Below, one piece after another: positions 54,401 to 61,822 of a stretch of 64,000 nt of DNA (position 1 is the first letter of the stretch; each line of letters opens with the position of its first letter). Below the pieces are notes generated by a model. That model saw only the letters and a program-made list of their open reading frames with translations. It ran no database searches and was not told the DNA's origin. The stretch lies in the NCBI RefSeq assembly GCF_009469595.2, contig NZ_SSXV01000017.1, positions 35,691 through 99,690 on the forward strand, in the 5' to 3' direction. The DNA is from Thauera sp. 2A1 (GTDB taxonomy: Bacteria > Pseudomonadota > Gammaproteobacteria > Burkholderiales > Rhodocyclaceae). Both the position numbers and the translations under genes were made by a program.

Positions 54401-55849
54401 ATGACCATCAAGAGCGTAATTCTTTCCGGCGGCTCGGGAACCCGTTTGTGGCCCGCCTCACGCGAAACCTATCCGAAGCAGTTGCTGCCGCTGACCGGCG
54501 AGAACTCGCTGCTGCAGGAGACCGCGCTGCGGCTGAAGGGCTTCGAGGCGATGGACGTCGATCCGCGCCCCATCGTCGTGAGCAACGAGGAATACCGGTT
54601 CATCATCGCCGAGCAGTTGCGCCAGATCGGCGTGCGTTCGCCGCAGATCGTGCTCGAACCTGTCGGCCGCAACACGGCGCCGGCGCTGACGCTGGCGGCG
54701 CATGTGGCGGCCGAGGAGGGCGATCCGGTGCTGCTGGTGATGCCGGCGGACCACGTCATTGCCGACGTGAGTGCGTTCCAGCGCGGCATTGGCGAAGGCG
54801 CACGGCTCGCAGCGGAGGGGGCGCTGGTGACCTTCGGCATCGTGCCCGACCGCCCCGAGACCGGCTACGGCTACATCCGCGCGGGCGATGTGCCGGCCGG
54901 CGCCGACACGGCCCGCAGTCTGCTCGAATTCGTCGAGAAACCCGACGCGCAGACTGCCCAGGCCTATGTCGACAGCGGCCAGTTTTTCTGGAACAGCGGC
55001 ATCTTCATGATGAAGGCGTCGGTGTGGCTGCGCGCCATCGCGCAATGCAATCCTGCGATGGCCTCCGCCTGTGCCGACGCCGCGGCTGCATCGGCGCGCG
55101 ACGCCGACTTCCTGCGCGTCGATCGCGCAGCATTCGAGCGTTGCCCGTCGGATTCGATCGACTACGCGGTGATGGAGCGGCTGCCGTCCGCACCGGAACT
55201 CGGGGCAGGCGTCGTCGTGCCCTTGTCTGCAGGCTGGTCGGATGTCGGCGCGTGGGATGCGCTGTGGGCGGTGTCGGACAAGGACGCGCAGGGCAACAGC
55301 GCGCGTGGCGAGGTGATGTTCGAAGCCAGCCGCAACACCCTCGTGCATGCCAGCAACCGCCTGGTGGCGGCGATCGGCTGCGAGGACATGGTGGTGGTCG
55401 AGACGCCCGACGCGGTGATGGTCGCGCACAAGAGCCGCACGCAGGACGTGAAGAAGGTCGTGGCACGCCTCAAGGCGGAGGGCCGCAGCCTGGCCCAGAG
55501 CCACCGCAAGGTCTATCGGCCCTGGGGCTGGTACGACTCGATCGACGCCGGCGAGCGCTTCCAGGTCAAGCGCATCGTCGTCAATCCGGGCGCCAAGCTG
55601 AGCCTGCAGATGCACCATCATCGCGCCGAACACTGGATCGTCGTGCGCGGCACCGCCGAGGTGACCTGCGGCGAAAAGGTCTTCCTGCTGGCGGAGAACG
55701 AGTCGACCTACATCCCGCTCGGCCACACGCACCGCCTGGCCAACCCGGGCCGGCTGCCGCTGGAGATCATCGAAGTGCAGTCGGGCGGCTATCTCGGCGA
55801 GGACGACATCGTGCGCTTCGAGGACAACTACGGCCGCATCGGCCACTGA
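54401..55849 (+). CDS. manC: Mannose-1-phosphate guanylyltransferase / mannose-6-phosphate isomerase
   Basis: 482 residues from the ATG at 54401. The N-terminal GDP-mannose pyrophosphorylase part has ILSGGSGTRLWPASRETYPKQ and VMPADHVI; FVEKPDAQTAQAYVDSG and FFWNSGIFMMKA are typical. The C-terminal cupin (RPWGWYDSIDAGERFQVKRI, HHHRAEHWIVVRGTAEV) is the phosphomannose isomerase half. It supplies GDP-mannose for exopolysaccharide or O-antigen. Confidence 0.95.
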   Translation: MTIKSVILSGGSGTRLWPASRETYPKQLLPLTGENSLLQETALRLKGFEAMDVDPRPIVVSNEEYRFIIAEQLRQIGVRSPQIVLEPVGRNTAPALTLAAHVAAEEGDPVLLVMPADHVIADVSAFQRGIGEGARLAAEGALVTFGIVPDRPETGYGYIRAGDVPAGADTARSLLEFVEKPDAQTAQAYVDSGQFFWNSGIFMMKASVWLRAIAQCNPAMASACADAAAASARDADFLRVDRAAFERCPSDSIDYAVMERLPSAPELGAGVVVPLSAGWSDVGAWDALWAVSDKDAQGNSARGEVMFEASRNTLVHASNRLVAAIGCEDMVVVETPDAVMVAHKSRTQDVKKVVARLKAEGRSLAQSHRKVYRPWGWYDSIDAGERFQVKRIVVNPGAKLSLQMHHHRAEHWIVVRGTAEVTCGEKVFLLAENESTYIPLGHTHRLANPGRLPLEIIEVQSGGYLGEDDIVRFEDNYGRIGH

Positions 55850-55866
55850 TGCGGCGAAGCGCCGCA
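55850..55866. terminator. Hairpin between manC and tRNA-Leu
   Basis: TGCGGCG and CGCCGCA pair around AAG directly after the manC stop and 12 nt beyond the tRNA 3' end, so it could end transcription from both sides; no clear T-run. Confidence 0.4.
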
Positions 55867-55877
55867 GAGGAAAGTGA

Positions 55878-55962
55878 TGGTGCGGGGAAAGAGACTCGAA
55901 CTCTCACGCCTTGCGGCGCTGGAACCTAAATCCAGTGCGTCTACCAATTCCGCCATCCCCGC
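55878..55962 (-). tRNA. tRNA-Leu (anticodon UAG)
   Basis: 85 nt including an encoded CCA. The acceptor stem pairs GCGGGGA with TCCCCGC; the anticodon arm is CTGGA-TTTAGGT-TCCAG (anticodon TAG); a long variable arm (CGCC GCAA GGCG) marks a type II tRNA; the T arm is GAGAG-TTCGAGT-CTCTT. It reads CUA and, with wobble, CUG codons. Confidence 0.97.
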
Positions 55963-56050
55963 GTAACCGGTGCCTCAGGTCTTGGGCGGGCGCATTATAC
56001 ACGCGCCCCAGGCGCTTCCGTTCGCTCCAGTGGTCGGTCCTAGAAGTGCG

Positions 56051-56064
56051 ATAATGTGCATTAT
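56051..56064. repeat. AT-rich palindrome near the island border
   Basis: ATAATG-TG-CATTAT, 6-bp arms around two bases, lies between tRNA-Leu and the etfD remnant. The ATAATGT half recurs in the palindrome before the integrase gene (57825-57842). Confidence 0.4.
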
Positions 56065-56080
56065 GTAAACTAAAGAACTA

Positions 56081-56098
56081 TGCAGCGACAACGCTGCA
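56081..56098 (-). terminator. Terminator after the etfD remnant
   Basis: TGCAGCG and CGCTGCA pair around ACAA; on the minus strand the stem lies 9 nt beyond the etfD stop and is followed by TAGTTCTTTAG. A weak intrinsic terminator is likely. Confidence 0.5.
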
Positions 56099-56107
56099 CA
56101 CGAAAAC

Positions 56108-56255
56108 TTACATGCCCTGGTAGATCGGCCCCTCACCGCCCTGCGGCACGACCCAGTTGATGTTCTGGGTCGGGTCCTTGATGTCGCAGGTCTTGCAGTG
56201 CACGCAGTTCTGCGCGTTGATCTGCAGCCGCGGGCCGGTGTCTTCCTGCACGATA
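56108..56255 (-). pseudogene. etfD: 3' remnant of ETF:ubiquinone oxidoreductase gene
   Basis: The last 47 codons before the stop TAA (56108-56110) read [20 protein letters not shown], then [20 protein letters not shown] and GPIYQGM. This is the conserved C-terminal Fe-S region (Cys in NCVHCKTCD) of electron-transfer-flavoprotein:ubiquinone oxidoreductase. Upstream of about 56255 the frame stays open for a further 60 codons, but the sequence no longer resembles the enzyme and the base composition drops. The N-terminal 500 residues are not in the window. The gene was most likely split by integration of the DNA to the right; the whole gene may have been restored at the other end of the insert, outside the window. 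Confidence 0.85.
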
Positions 56256-56260
56256 GTGCA
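56247..56260. repeat. Palindrome at the etfD junction, candidate attachment core
   Basis: TGCAC-GATA-GTGCA, 5-bp arms around four bases, lies exactly where similarity to etfD ends. Such short dyads are typical of tyrosine-recombinase crossover sites. No second identical copy was found in the window. Confidence 0.4.
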
Positions 56261-56612
56261 ACTAAGTAAATCCTTGGGACGGGATACTACACATACGGAT
56301 TTTGCCCAAAAACTATGCGTACTGCTTCCTGCCGACACATTTACACAGCGAGCAGAAATTTCTGCACCGAACCGAGACATTTCCTTTGCCCACCGCAATC
56401 CTGACTTCAGTAGGACCGCTGTCGGCTCGGGTAGGCAAAACACCGTTCGCAGGATAGGTCTTAGCCGTCTTTACTTGCACCCAGCAGGGCGGCGCTCCGG
56501 ATTGCCGTTGATAGGTGTCGCTGAAAAGGCTCTTCTTTCTCGGCCAAATCTGGCCACGCTCACCAAAAGTGGAGAGCTACGAGAGCCTGACGCGAAGGGT
56601 TGTGCAGCGGTC
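56261..56612. other. Gene-free, lower-GC stretch at the left end of the island
   Basis: Between the etfD junction and the kfrA-like stop no credible gene is seen. The composition is clearly less GC-rich than the chromosome to the left. Reading frames here are short and have no family resemblance. Confidence 0.5.
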
Positions 56613-57704
56613 TCAGCCACTATTTCCCCGTTTCGCAACTGTTTCTTCCTTACTCCTAAGAGCGCTCTCTTCTGGAGCCCGGCTCTTGACGCGTCTCCTC
56701 CTAAGATTTGCAATTTCTTGCCGCAGTTGTCCGATTTCCTCAGCCTGGACGTTAAGCTTGACCATTACCTCTTGCCGGAGTTGATCAGCCATCTCGTGCC
56801 GCACTCTCACCGCAGCAAGGTTACTCTCCGATATGGAGAGTTGGGCCTCAGCTTTCTCGAGGCTGCTTCGCAGGGTCTCCATTGAGGCTGTTGCCTCTGT
56901 CACCCTCTCGCATGCCTTGACGCTCTCTGCCTTGAGTCGGGTGCAGTCCTCACGCAGCGCTACGAATGCCTCGCGGGCCGTGGCCGCGTCCTTGCGCGCG
57001 CGCTCTACCTCGACGTTCTGTTGCCTCCGTTCTTTGTTCGCAGTTTGACGCTCGTTGTCCAGTTGCTGCAACAGCCGATGGGTCTCCAGGCGGTGATGTT
57101 CATTAGTTTGCTCGATGGCAAGTCTCGCCGCGTCCAGCGAGGAGAACTGGCGCACGAGTTCGGCATCCTTTTCGTCGATCGTGCGCTGGTGCTCAAGGAC
57201 CCTATGCGACTCCTCCGCCAACTTCTTCTGAGACTCCGCGAGGTTGGCCTCCAGGTCTCCGATCCTCAGCTTCAAGGCCGCGACCTGACTCTCCATGCGT
57301 AGGCGGAGCTGATGGGATTCGAGGGCACGCTCGTTCGCCTCCTGAACGGTTGCCTCCATTTCTCTGGATCGCTTGTCCAGATGGGCCTCCCGCTCCCTGA
57401 GGCCCTCCTCAGCAAGTCTCTTGGCAACCTGCACCATATCGCCAAGTGCGCGATCGATGATCGTTACGAAGGCCTCGGGGATCCCGTCCACCGCCCGCAC
57501 GGGCACCTGCAACGTGTTTGCCATGGCACTCCAGAACTCTTGAATGTGGTTCTGGACGACGGCGTTGCTGCCTTTCTGGCCAACATACCGGTCAGTGGAA
57601 AGCAGCTCCTGGACGGCTGGACGGGTTGGTCGTTCCCCTTTGGCGAGGATCTCGTAGCAGGCCTGACGGACATGCTCGTATGTAACAACGGAGCTACGGC
57701 TCAT
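56613..57704 (-). CDS. KfrA-like coiled-coil DNA-binding protein
   Basis: 363 residues from the ATG at 57704; the frame is open to an ATG at 57815, but that would place the start inside the operator palindromes. The N-terminal part (SSVVTYEHVRQACYEILAKG, then RPTRPAVQELLSTDRYVGQK) matches the KfrA_N plasmid DNA-binding domain. From about 110 to 340 the protein is one long coiled coil (heptads rich in Glu, Gln, Arg and Leu). KfrA of plasmid R751/RK2 represses its own gene and helps plasmid partition. Here it stands back-to-back with an integrase, so it may control the integrase or hold the element. Confidence 0.82.
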   Translation of the reverse strand: MSRSSVVTYEHVRQACYEILAKGERPTRPAVQELLSTDRYVGQKGSNAVVQNHIQEFWSAMANTLQVPVRAVDGIPEAFVTIIDRALGDMVQVAKRLAEEGLREREAHLDKRSREMEATVQEANERALESHQLRLRMESQVAALKLRIGDLEANLAESQKKLAEESHRVLEHQRTIDEKDAELVRQFSSLDAARLAIEQTNEHHRLETHRLLQQLDNERQTANKERRQQNVEVERARKDAATAREAFVALREDCTRLKAESVKACERVTEATASMETLRSSLEKAEAQLSISESNLAAVRVRHEMADQLRQEVMVKLNVQAEEIGQLRQEIANLRRRRVKSRAPEESALRSKEETVAKRGNSG

Positions 57705-57780
57705 TTTTTGGCTCGGATTTTTGACCAATGTCAGGATGGTAGCTGCCTTGGCGGTGGAATCAACTAAAACAGCCGTACCA

Positions 57781-57806
57781 GTCCGGAAACCGGACATTGC
57801 TGTCCG
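57781..57806. promoter_or_regulatory. Overlapping operator palindromes between kfrA-like gene and integrase
   Basis: GTCCGG-AAA-CCGGAC (57781-57795) and CGGACA-TTGC-TGTCCG (57791-57806) share a half-site, giving three GTCCG-type half-sites in a row. TATAAT follows at once (57807-57812) in the direction of the integrase. Binding by the KfrA-like protein is the natural guess. Confidence 0.6.
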
Positions 57807-57824
57807 TATAATCATTAACTTTAG

Positions 57825-57842
57825 ACATTATTCCTATAATGT
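57825..57842. promoter_or_regulatory. Second palindrome before the integrase gene
   Basis: ACATTAT-TCCT-ATAATGT, two 7-bp arms around four bases, contains a second TATAAT box (57835-57840). It may be an operator or the recombinase core site. Confidence 0.5.
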
Positions 57843-57873
57843 GTAGTAACGTGCGGAATCCGCCGTTCTGGAT

Positions 57874-59067
57874 GTGACCCTCGTGAATTTGATGCCCCGA
57901 AACGCGTTCGGCCCGTTGGAACTGGTCAACTTGCCAAGCGAACTCAACGGAAGTGTCGGTAATAACCGCGCCGTTGGCGGTCGGCCGCAGATTTCAGCGC
58001 AGAACGACGTCGATGCCGTCAGAGCGTGGCTCGCCCGCTTTGTCGACACCCGAACGACGTTCGACAGCTACCGCAAGGAGGCTGAGCGCCTCCTCCTCTG
58101 GACGGTCACGGAGTTGGGTAAGCCCCTTTCCAGCCTCAGTCACGAGGATCTGTTGTTGTACAGGCGGTTTCTCTCAGACCCACAGCCCGTTGCACGCTGG
58201 GTCATGGCCAAAGGCCGCAAATGGCCGCGAAATGATCCTGGCTGGAGACCGTTCTCTGGGCCGCTGTCTGCCAGCAGTCAGCGACAAGCGATTGTCATCC
58301 TGAACACGATGTTCGCCTGGCTTGTGAATGCTGGGTACCTTGCTGGCAATCCGCTATCCCTCTCTCGACAGCGCCAGCGGCGGTCGAAGCCCCGAATCAC
58401 CCGATTCCTCGATGAGCCTACCTGGGTGGAAGTCAAGGCATCGATCGAATCGATGCCAAACGAGACGGATCGCGAGCGCGAGCATTACTTCCGCGTGCGC
58501 TGGCTCTTCAGTTTGCTGTACCTGTGCGGCCTTCGGATCACGGAGGTCACTACCAATACCATGGGGTGCTTCTTTTCCCGGCGTGACCGAAACGGGGACG
58601 ACCTTTGGTGGCTTGAAGTAACGGGCAAAGGTGAGAAGACGAGGATCGTCCCTGCCACGAACGAACTGATGATGGAGTTGGTGCGCTACCGCCGGGAGTA
58701 CGCGTTGGCGCCCTATCCAGTTCCAGGCGAGCCGACCCCCCTCCTCCTCCCAATCGGCGGACAGCGTCGGACTCTGACGCGCGGGGCCGTGCATCTAGTC
58801 GTGAAAGAAGTCTTTGAGCGTGCAGCGAAGCGAGTTGAGGAGCGTGGCGATGAGTTTGTGTCGCGGGCAAATGCACTGCGTGCGGCTTCGGCGCACTGGC
58901 TACGTCACACGGCCGGTTCGAACATGGCAGGCGCCGAGGTCGACTTGCGGTTCGTCCGCGATAACTTAGGCCACGAGTCAATCACAACCACGAGCCTATA
59001 CCTCCATGGCGACGATGATGAACGCCACAAGGCTACAGAGCGCGGTCACCGCATCGCCTGGTCCTGA
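57874..59067 (+). CDS. Tyrosine recombinase / site-specific integrase
   Basis: 397 residues from the GTG at 57874; an in-frame ATG at 57892 is an alternative. An N-terminal SAM-like core-binding domain lies at about 40-160 (VDAVRAWLARFVDTRTTFDS, KPLSSLSHEDLLLYRRFL). Catalytic residues are complete: Arg221 (LCGLRITEV), Lys252 (GKGEKTR), His341-x-x-Arg344 (HWLRHTAG), His367 (LGHESI) and Tyr376 (TSLYLH). An extended insert around 115-170 (KWPRNDPGWRPFSGPLSAS) separates it from XerC/D. It probably moved the island into the etfD tail. Confidence 0.93.
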   Translation: MTLVNLMPRNAFGPLELVNLPSELNGSVGNNRAVGGRPQISAQNDVDAVRAWLARFVDTRTTFDSYRKEAERLLLWTVTELGKPLSSLSHEDLLLYRRFLSDPQPVARWVMAKGRKWPRNDPGWRPFSGPLSASSQRQAIVILNTMFAWLVNAGYLAGNPLSLSRQRQRRSKPRITRFLDEPTWVEVKASIESMPNETDREREHYFRVRWLFSLLYLCGLRITEVTTNTMGCFFSRRDRNGDDLWWLEVTGKGEKTRIVPATNELMMELVRYRREYALAPYPVPGEPTPLLLPIGGQRRTLTRGAVHLVVKEVFERAAKRVEERGDEFVSRANALRAASAHWLRHTAGSNMAGAEVDLRFVRDNLGHESITTTSLYLHGDDDERHKATERGHRIAWS

Positions 59068-59095
59068 TGCTGGCGTGCGGGCCCTCGATTGACCT

Positions 59096-59440
59096 CTAAC
59101 TCAGGCCCGATGCAACACGGCCGCCGTTGCGATCCTCGTACTCAAGAAGCTTAGAGGGCGGGAGCTCCAGCGCGTTTGCCAAGCGAATGATGTTCAGAAG
59201 CGCGATGTTCCGCTGCCCACGCTCAACGCCGCCTAAGTAACTCCGCGCGAGACCACTCTCAAGCGCGAGGTATTCCTGGGACCATCCGCGGCTTCGGCGA
59301 AGCTCGGCAAGGTGCTTACCGAAGAGGACCCTGGGGTCGGAGGAAGAAGTCACAGCAGTCGGAAATGGATTTTCGACTGATGCTAGGAGTGTGGCCTCTA
59401 TGAGGCGACGCTCTATGAGTGACAATGGGCGCGCCGACAC
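59096..59440 (-). CDS. XRE-family helix-turn-helix regulator
   Basis: 114 residues, start GTG at 59440. The HTH_3 domain spans about 40-100: LFGKHLAELRRSRGWSQEYL, ALESGLARSYLGGVERGQRN and IALLNIIRLANALELPPSKLL. The N-terminal 35 residues are not part of it and the true start might be later. It is divergent from the DUF2726 gene with only 44 nt between, the layout of a controller gene for a restriction or toxin function. Confidence 0.85.
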   Translation of the reverse strand: MSARPLSLIERRLIEATLLASVENPFPTAVTSSSDPRVLFGKHLAELRRSRGWSQEYLALESGLARSYLGGVERGQRNIALLNIIRLANALELPPSKLLEYEDRNGGRVASGLS

Positions 59441-59484
59441 GTACCATTCCCACTCGATTCTGACGACTTAGACGACGAGACTTC

Positions 59485-60411
59485 GTGCAGACAAGGGATA
59501 AAGCAAGCGTCATTCGGACGTTGCGTGGGCATCTGCATCGGCGGGAGCATGCCGCCTTTGTCACTTTATTTCTCGACGGTGAGGTTCGGGTTTTCCGGAG
59601 GAACGACGACTACTTGAAGGCCCTCGCCGGCGAGGCCTTATGTCTCCTCCTGGAAGCACCGCAAGCAGCAGAGGACCTACTGACTGAGTATGAGCAGCTC
59701 CTTCTCGCTGGTGAGATATCAGCTCCTTACTCAACCGTCCTCGGCCTCGCCGAGCGCTTGGATTCAAGCGCGTTGCACGCTATCGCGAGGACACTTCGCG
59801 ACGAGCATCGACGTTGGTCCGAACGACGCCAAAATACCAATCGAAAGCAGTTGGAAGCAGCCAAGGCTCTTTCCGAGCCCGTCATTGAGGTGCGGCGCGT
59901 TGTCAGCAGCACACTTATGCGCTTCGGCGATCCAAACGCGTCCGACGCAATGGGAATCCGGCGTTCGGTTTTCAGGAGTAGCCAGGAGAGAGCGTTTCTC
60001 AAGGCCTTGTCGCTGAGATTTCCTGCGCTACTTGCGCTGCCGAATTATCCACTTGACCAGATGATCGAGTTCAGTCGCCTGCGTGAGCTCGTCGGTAAGT
60101 CGACGTGGGCCTACGCAAAGAACTCCCGGGTCGATGCGGTGTTGATCGTGCCGGATGAAGGGGATCCCGTTGCCGCGTTCGAGCTCGATAGCTCATATCA
60201 TGATCGGCCCGAAATCAAGACCCGCGATGAGATGAAGAACGCGATTTTCGGTCTCGTTGGACTTCCCTTTTATCGTCTGCGCGCCGAATCTCCGGAGACG
60301 ATGACGACAGACGACTGGTATGCATTCCTGACGGAAGAAGTCGCTCCAAACATTGACGTCGGTAAGCGGTTACGAACGCGATCCACTGGAACGAAGTTCA
60401 TTCCCGCCTGA
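59485..60411 (+). CDS. DUF2726-like PD-(D/E)XK nuclease-fold protein
   Basis: 308 residues, start GTG at 59485. The first 160 residues carry no motif I recognise, with acidic helices. From about 165 on it looks like DUF2726: SSQERAFLKAL (Glu168), then FPALLALPNYPLDQMI, a VDAVLIV strand (Asp217), and VAAFELDSSYHDRPE (Glu233, Asp235) with Lys245 and Lys251 just after. This is the order of a PD-(D/E)XK nuclease core, with a Glu-Leu-Asp instead of Glu-x-Lys. Nuclease activity is therefore likely but not proven. It is paired with the XRE regulator and ends inside the convergent HD gene. Confidence 0.75.
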   Translation: MQTRDKASVIRTLRGHLHRREHAAFVTLFLDGEVRVFRRNDDYLKALAGEALCLLLEAPQAAEDLLTEYEQLLLAGEISAPYSTVLGLAERLDSSALHAIARTLRDEHRRWSERRQNTNRKQLEAAKALSEPVIEVRRVVSSTLMRFGDPNASDAMGIRRSVFRSSQERAFLKALSLRFPALLALPNYPLDQMIEFSRLRELVGKSTWAYAKNSRVDAVLIVPDEGDPVAAFELDSSYHDRPEIKTRDEMKNAIFGLVGLPFYRLRAESPETMTTDDWYAFLTEEVAPNIDVGKRLRTRSTGTKFIPA

Positions 60412-61164
60412 TGCGTCGCTGCTGGCCTCCACAAGCACTGCTGGACCATGGGCTGAGCCCTCGCCCACGTTCCACTCCTCGAGGAAACGCTCGATAAAGG
60501 ACGCCATGAACCGGTGTCGCTCCTGCGCAAGCAGGCGTCCCGTCGCGGTGTTCATGCGGTCCTTCAGCAAGAAGAGCTTCTCGTAGAAGTGATTGACGCT
60601 GGTCCCCTTCGCGGCCTTGTAGGCATCAGCGGTCGCGTGCAGGACGGGCGGCACCTCGGGGTCGTACATCAGGCGTCCCGCATGACCGCCGTACGCGAAA
60701 CAGCGGGCGATACCGATCGCTCCGATCGCATCGAGCCGGTCGGCATCCTGGACGCACAGCCCCTCGAGCGTCCGCATGGGCTGCCGGACCCCTGCGCCTT
60801 TGAACGAGATCGTCGCCACGATCTCGACGACCGGCTCAACGAGGTCGTCGCCAGCACCTTCCTCGCGCAACAGCCGCTCGGCCTCGCGTGGCCCGATGGC
60901 GTCGTCACCCCCGTGGAACTTCCAGTCGGCAATGTCATGGACGAGCGCCGCCAACTCGACCACGTCGAGCCTCGCCCCCTCGGCCACGGCGATCTTCCGA
61001 GCCAGGCGCCAGACGCGGTGGATGTGATGCCAGTCATGGCCCGAGGCCTCCTCGGCGAACCGGGACCGGATGCGGGCGGCGACACGCTGCACCAGGTTGT
61101 CGGCGTCCGGCGGAATCCCATGGCCCGCAGCGACGCCAGCGTTGGGATCAGAGCTTGTAGGCAA
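60370..61164 (-). CDS. HD-domain phosphohydrolase
   Basis: 264 residues from the TTG at 61164, chosen because GGAGGG lies 5-6 nt upstream; it overlaps the preceding gene by 17 nt. HD residues are visible: HDWHHIHRVWRLA (His43, Asp44, His47), LAALVHDIADWKF (His76-Asp77) and LCVQDADRLDAIGAIG. The family resembles the YedJ/YpgQ-type HD hydrolases that split phosphate esters or pyrophosphates of nucleotides. The last 13 codons (42 nt) lie antisense to the end of the DUF2726 gene, so its natural end may have been replaced there. Last gene of rtcB-HNH-HD. Confidence 0.87.
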   Translation of the reverse strand: MPTSSDPNAGVAAGHGIPPDADNLVQRVAARIRSRFAEEASGHDWHHIHRVWRLARKIAVAEGARLDVVELAALVHDIADWKFHGGDDAIGPREAERLLREEGAGDDLVEPVVEIVATISFKGAGVRQPMRTLEGLCVQDADRLDAIGAIGIARCFAYGGHAGRLMYDPEVPPVLHATADAYKAAKGTSVNHFYEKLFLLKDRMNTATGRLLAQERHRFMASFIERFLEEWNVGEGSAHGPAVLVEASSDASGGNELRSSGSRS

Positions 61165-61738
61165 CCTTGCCCTCCGTGATCGTCACCTGCCCGCGCTGCT
61201 GAAGTTCGGCGAGCAGCTTCTTCAGGTTGGCGTCGGAAATCGGCTGGTTCGTACGCTGCTTGATCAGAGCCTGGATCGTCGTCATCAGGGTCGCCTCCTT
61301 GCGCGGTCGCGAGTTGCCGCGCTTGCGAAGGTCCTCGAGAACGAGCGCAAGTCGCTCCTGATGCGTGTCCCGAGCCGGCGCGGCCGCTGCAGGCGCACTG
61401 GGGGCAACAGCGGGCGACTTCACGACCGGTGGGGTCAGGTTATCGCCTTCAGGCAGGGGCAGCGCACCTGGCGGGGCAGCGGACTCTCGCGGCCGGGGGC
61501 AGCGGAAGTCGCCGCGCTGATTCAGCACGATCTGCAGCTTCTCCTTGATCGACTTCGATCCGAGCAGGCTGTTGAGGGTACGGCAGCAGGCGACACAGTT
61601 CTCCTCGCTGTTCGTGCCCCCGTTGGCGCTGGCCACCAGATGCTCGATGGAGGCCTCACCACGAGGCAAGGGCTGTCGGCAGAAGAAACACTGGCCGCCC
61701 TGCATAAAGAGAAGCCGATCGAGATGTGGAGTGCTCAT
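61148..61738 (-). CDS. HNH nuclease-like protein with C-terminal winged-helix region
   Basis: 196 residues. An HNH-type zinc fold opens the protein: CFFC (Cys17, Cys20), IEHLVASANGG (His33), then ENCVACC (Asn47, Cys48, Cys51, Cys52). A Pro/Ala-rich linker (about 85-120) follows, then a helical part and a small winged-helix-like domain (PISDANLKKLLAELQQRGQV). The gene lies between rtcB (84 nt upstream) and the HD gene (17-nt overlap). The catalytic role is plausible from the HNH order; the target is not known. Confidence 0.8.
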   Translation of the reverse strand: MSTPHLDRLLFMQGGQCFFCRQPLPRGEASIEHLVASANGGTNSEENCVACCRTLNSLLGSKSIKEKLQIVLNQRGDFRCPRPRESAAPPGALPLPEGDNLTPPVVKSPAVAPSAPAAAAPARDTHQERLALVLEDLRKRGNSRPRKEATLMTTIQALIKQRTNQPISDANLKKLLAELQQRGQVTITEGKVAYKL

Positions 61739-61822
61739 GCGCGGATTCTATGGGCGGCTTGCATCCGGCATCAATGCAAGACCGGCATGCGATGTGAGAG
61801 ATTGCCTGACGACGCGTCACCC

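Noticed and set aside
55878..55962. tRNA-Leu as the attachment site of the island
   Set aside because: The tRNA is intact and 145 nt away from the etfD remnant; the break in similarity lies in etfD, and no repeat of the tRNA 3' end was found to the right.
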